Assembly (NCBI GenBank): GCA_009785655.1
Contig: WQVW01000082.1
Span: forward strand, 1 to 7,115
Source: Oscillospiraceae bacterium
GTDB lineage: Bacteria > Bacillota > Clostridia > Oscillospirales > Oscillospiraceae
Direction: 5' to 3'
DNA: 7,115 nt
The translations under genes and the position numbers were made by a program. Below, in pieces: positions 4,598-7,115 of this stretch (its first letter is position 1; each line of letters opens with the position of its first letter). A model generated the notes under the pieces. That model saw only the letters and a list, made by a program, of their open reading frames with translations, was not told the origin of the DNA and ran no database searches.

Positions 4598-6934
4598 ATG
4601 AAACCTTTTCAGCATACAAACGCGGCAACCATCAAAGAGGTTGAATCCACGTTAGCCACCGGGCAAGCCCGCCTGATTGCGGGCGGTACAGATCTTTTAG
4701 GCACAATTAAAGACAACGTACTTCCCGTGCATCCCGCACGACTCGTCAATCTCAAATCAGTCCCGGGACTGGACTACATAAAAGAAGAAGGCGGCGCACT
4801 GAAAGTCGGCGCGCTCACCAGACTGGCTGACATTGCCGAGAATCCTGTTGTTAAAGAGAAGTTTCAGGCTTTGGCACAAGCAGCCGGGGCTGTTGCCTCT
4901 CCGCATCTGCGTGACATGGGTACGATCGGCGGTAACGTATCGCAGTTACCGAGATGCTGGTACTTCCGTAAAGCGGAAAACCGTTTCCATTGCAGCCGTA
5001 AGGGCGGGGATGAGTGTTTTGCGATCTTGGGCGACAATCGCTATCACTCCGCGTTCGGCGGCAAGCGATTCCATGACACCCCGTGTATATCAGAGTGCCC
5101 GGCGGGTATCGACAAGCCAGCGTATTTTGAACAAATGCGTAAAGGCAACTGGGACAAAGCCGCTGAGATATTTATGAGCATGAATCCATTCCCCGCTTTC
5201 ACCGGCCGTGTCTGCGCACACTTCTGCCAAAGTGCCTGTAACCGCTGTCAGACAGACGATAGCGTGGCCATAGGCAGTGTTGAGCGTACGCTTGGCGACT
5301 ATATCATGGCTAATACCGATAAGTTCTACGCCCCGCCAAAAACTGAAACAGGCAAATCCGTCGCAATCATCGGCGCGGGTCCGTCCGGACTTTCAGCTGC
5401 ATACTATCTGCGGAAAGCCGGAAATAAAGTTACTGTATACGAAACGAAGGAAGAAGCTGGCGGTATGCTTATGTACGCAATCCCCGCCTTCAGGCTTCCG
5501 AAAGACATCGTGCGGCAAGTCACCAAAGCCCTTGAAAAAATGGGCGTTGAGTTTAAACTTGGCGTAAAGCTCGGCACAGATATCAAGCCGGAAACGCTCG
5601 ATACGCAATACGACAGCGTCTGCTACGCCACCGGCGCGTGGAAACGCCCCGTCGTCGGCATCGCGGGCGAAGAACTCACGGTGTTCGGCCTTGATTTCCT
5701 GATGGAAGTCAAAAAATGGATGGATGGCAAAGTCGGCAAGGAAGTCATGGTCATCGGCGGCGGAAACGTTGCGATGGACGTTGCCATCACTGCCAAGCGT
5801 CTCGGCGCGACAAAAGTCACGCTGGCATGTCTTGAGCCGCGGGATCGTATGCCGGCGAGTAGTGAAGAAATCGAAAGAGCTGAAGAAGAGGGCATCACCA
5901 TCATGCCGTCTTGGGGCGTATCGAAAGTCGTTGAAAGCAACGGCAAAGTCCAGGGTATGGAGCTGAAAAAATGCCTCAGCCCATGGGATGATACCGGCGC
6001 GTTTAATCCCCAATACGACGAAAATGATAAGCAAGTCATCAACGCTGAGAATATCCTGATGGCTGTCGGCCAGCAAGTGGATCTGAGCTTCCTGGATGAA
6101 AAGTATCATCTGCAATTGAGCCCGCGCGGCTTGATCAGCATTGACGAGGATTCGCACATGACATCCCGCGAAGGCGTATTCGCCGCCGGGGATGCGATCA
6201 CGGGTCCGAACACCGTTGTCAGTGCCATCGCAAACGGACGGCGCGCGGCGGGTGGTGTCAATCAGTATTTAGAAGTGCTGCCCGGTGCTGAGTGTGAATG
6301 CTCCGGCGGATTCACCACCATTGATCCCGAAGGTATCTTGGTGCAACACGCGATGAAACTGCGTGAGCTTGCCGTCGACAAACGCGGCCTTGAGGTGGAG
6401 GATTCTGAATCCCCCACGTCTGATGAAGCGTTATGTGAAGCCAAAAGATGCCTGAACTGCGGTTGCTATACTGTGCAGTCATCCGACGTATCGACAGCAC
6501 TGGTTGCGCTGGACGCTAAAATCGTCACGAATAAACGCACGCTGGGTGCAGAGGAACTCTTCGCGGTGGACACGCTGAAAGGCACATCGCTTGATCCCGA
6601 TGAGATTATCACCGAAATCGTGATCCCCGCACTGCCAGCCGGGGCGAAGAGCGTGTTCAAGAAAATGGCGATACGTAAGTCGATTGACTTCCCCATCGTC
6701 AACTGTGCAATTGTCACAGGTACTGAACCACGCGTCTGCCTGGGTGCTGTGGCGCCTGTACCAGTGCGTGCCTTCAAAGCTGAAGACGCACTGCGCGGCA
6801 AGGCGATCAACGAAGCTGTCGCAGAAGCCGCCGGTGAAGCCGCCGTGGCGGAAGCCAGCCCGTTTGAGGCGACGAAATACAAGGTGCAGATTGCGAAGAC
6901 AATGGTCAAGCGCGCATTGTTGGAAATGGCGTAA
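4598..6934 (+). CDS. FAD-binding medium subunit (CoxM/HcrB type) with a GltD-like NAD(P)/FAD/Fe-S oxidoreductase inserted in it
   Basis: The 778-residue protein starts at ATG 4598 behind AAGGGGG (4583-4589), 15 nt after the large subunit. Residues 1-~156 are the FAD_binding_5 half of a molybdenum hydroxylase medium subunit (AGGTDLL 28-34, GTIGGNV 108-114) followed by a [4Fe-4S] loop as in 4-hydroxybenzoyl-CoA reductase beta subunit: C120-x11-C132-x7-C140. Residues ~157-622 are a GltD-like module: Fe-S part (C163, C167, C206, C210, C214, C217; TGRVCAHFC), FAD Rossmann GAGPSG (259-264), GGMLMYAIPAFRLP (288-301), NAD(P) Rossmann GGGNVAMD (387-394), FAD GVFAAGDA (526-533) and EAKRCLNCGC (614-623). 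The medium subunit then resumes (YTVQSSDVSTALVALDAKIV, 624-643) and ends with its C-terminal domain (~655-778). Without the insert it would be ~311 residues, normal for CoxM. It is expected to link NAD(P)H to the molybdenum complex. The YRR motif common in NADPH-using GltD is LEPRD here, so NAD versus NADP is open. Confidence 0.93.
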   Translation: MKPFQHTNAATIKEVESTLATGQARLIAGGTDLLGTIKDNVLPVHPARLVNLKSVPGLDYIKEEGGALKVGALTRLADIAENPVVKEKFQALAQAAGAVASPHLRDMGTIGGNVSQLPRCWYFRKAENRFHCSRKGGDECFAILGDNRYHSAFGGKRFHDTPCISECPAGIDKPAYFEQMRKGNWDKAAEIFMSMNPFPAFTGRVCAHFCQSACNRCQTDDSVAIGSVERTLGDYIMANTDKFYAPPKTETGKSVAIIGAGPSGLSAAYYLRKAGNKVTVYETKEEAGGMLMYAIPAFRLPKDIVRQVTKALEKMGVEFKLGVKLGTDIKPETLDTQYDSVCYATGAWKRPVVGIAGEELTVFGLDFLMEVKKWMDGKVGKEVMVIGGGNVAMDVAITAKRLGATKVTLACLEPRDRMPASSEEIERAEEEGITIMPSWGVSKVVESNGKVQGMELKKCLSPWDDTGAFNPQYDENDKQVINAENILMAVGQQVDLSFLDEKYHLQLSPRGLISIDEDSHMTSREGVFAAGDAITGPNTVVSAIANGRRAAGGVNQYLEVLPGAECECSGGFTTIDPEGILVQHAMKLRELAVDKRGLEVEDSESPTSDEALCEAKRCLNCGCYTVQSSDVSTALVALDAKIVTNKRTLGAEELFAVDTLKGTSLDPDEIITEIVIPALPAGAKSVFKKMAIRKSIDFPIVNCAIVTGTEPRVCLGAVAPVPVRAFKAEDALRGKAINEAVAEAAGEAAVAEASPFEATKYKVQIAKTMVKRALLEMA

Positions 6935-6951
6935 TATTCTGCAATAATAGT

Positions 6952-6981
6952 CAACCCCCCGGAATTACTTCCGGGGGGTTG
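6952..6981. terminator. Hairpin terminator at the end of the molybdenum enzyme operon
   Basis: A perfect 13-bp stem (6952-6964 with 6969-6981; CAACCCCCCGGAA and TTCCGGGGGGTTG) closes on a TTAC loop, 18 nt after the TAA of the FAD subunit gene. It is very GC-rich at its core. The tail GTTTGTGG has only a short T run, and the other strand has none. It lies between convergent genes and may act for both. Confidence 0.75.
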
Positions 6982-7014
6982 GTTTGTGGTGCGAACTGCA
7001 GAAAATGCTTATTA

Positions 7015-7115
7015 TCAGTCAATTAGCCCGAAATGCTTTGCAAGAATTTCAAACGTTTCTGCTCTTGTATCGGTTAATGCGTCCTCGCGTATAAGCGTGA
7101 AAAATCCGCTGTCGG
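7015..7115 (-). CDS. C-terminal fragment of an unidentified protein
   Basis: On the minus strand a frame stays open from the window edge to a TGA at 7015-7017, giving the last 32 residues of a protein that begins outside the window. The tail reads ...REDALTDTRAETFEILAKHFGLID, a charged, amphipathic, probably helical end. The other two minus frames are stopped within this stretch, and it is convergent with the operon, with the terminator hairpin in between, which supports a real gene end. The family cannot be recognised from so little sequence. Confidence 0.5.
   Translation of the reverse strand, partial: DSGFFTLIREDALTDTRAETFEILAKHFGLID

Noticed and set aside
5393..6157. Long 254-residue frame on the minus strand
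   Set aside because: It is antisense to the strongly motif-supported GltD module, has no ribosome binding site or recognisable domain, and reflects codon bias of the + gene.
4598..6934. Possibility that the FAD subunit/GltD fusion is an assembly chimera or a frameshift product
   Set aside because: The frame is continuous, both halves of the CoxM fold are complete and in order, the insert is flanked by the expected loop residues, and the total minus the insert equals a normal CoxM length.
1..7115. CRISPR arrays, insertion sequences, tRNA genes, riboswitches
   Set aside because: No regularly spaced direct repeats, transposase frames, cloverleaf-like sequences or known aptamer cores were found on reading either strand.

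Overview
The window looks like a piece of chromosome from an anaerobic, Gram-positive-lineage bacterium. The best guess is Clostridia, Negativicutes or relatives. The reasons are strong AAGGAGG-type ribosome binding sites, a TTG start, a type-A-like RNase P RNA, and an oxygen-sensitive type of molybdenum/iron-sulfur/flavin enzyme. The taxon is an inference; no species marker is present.

Left part (1-1355): a Nif3-like dinuclear-metal protein gene (15-806, +) runs convergently towards the RNase P RNA gene rnpB (857-1355, -). A perfect 15-bp hairpin (805-839) lies between them and can serve as terminator for both strands. The RNase P RNA has all the recognisable conserved blocks plus an unusually large P12-type arm.

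Middle (1356-1599): a divergent regulatory region. It holds two inverted repeats, a sigma-A-like promoter with a second, extended -10 just downstream, and a perfect 16-bp palindrome over or just after the expected transcription starts.

Right part (1600-6934): a tight three-gene operon (gaps of 4 and 15 nt) encoding a complete xanthine-dehydrogenase/aldehyde-oxidoreductase-family complex. It comprises a small [2Fe-2S]x2 subunit with an N-terminal C2H2 zinc finger, a large molybdopterin subunit, and a medium FAD subunit. The architecture is unusual in three ways. (1) The FAD subunit carries a whole GltD-like (glutamate synthase small subunit-like) FAD/NAD(P)/Fe-S oxidoreductase of about 465 residues, inserted inside its extra [4Fe-4S] loop. 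(2) The large subunit has His where the family has its catalytic Glu, and it has degenerate cofactor and active-site loops. (3) The small subunit has a textbook C2H2 finger. Together the genes predict an electron path NAD(P)H <-> FAD (GltD module) <-> [4Fe-4S] <-> FAD (CoxM-type) <-> 2x[2Fe-2S] <-> molybdopterin site, with an unknown and possibly non-classical reaction.

Right end: a strong hairpin (6952-6981) closes the operon. The last ~100 nt hold the C-terminal end of an unidentified gene on the minus strand (7015-7115), convergent with the operon.
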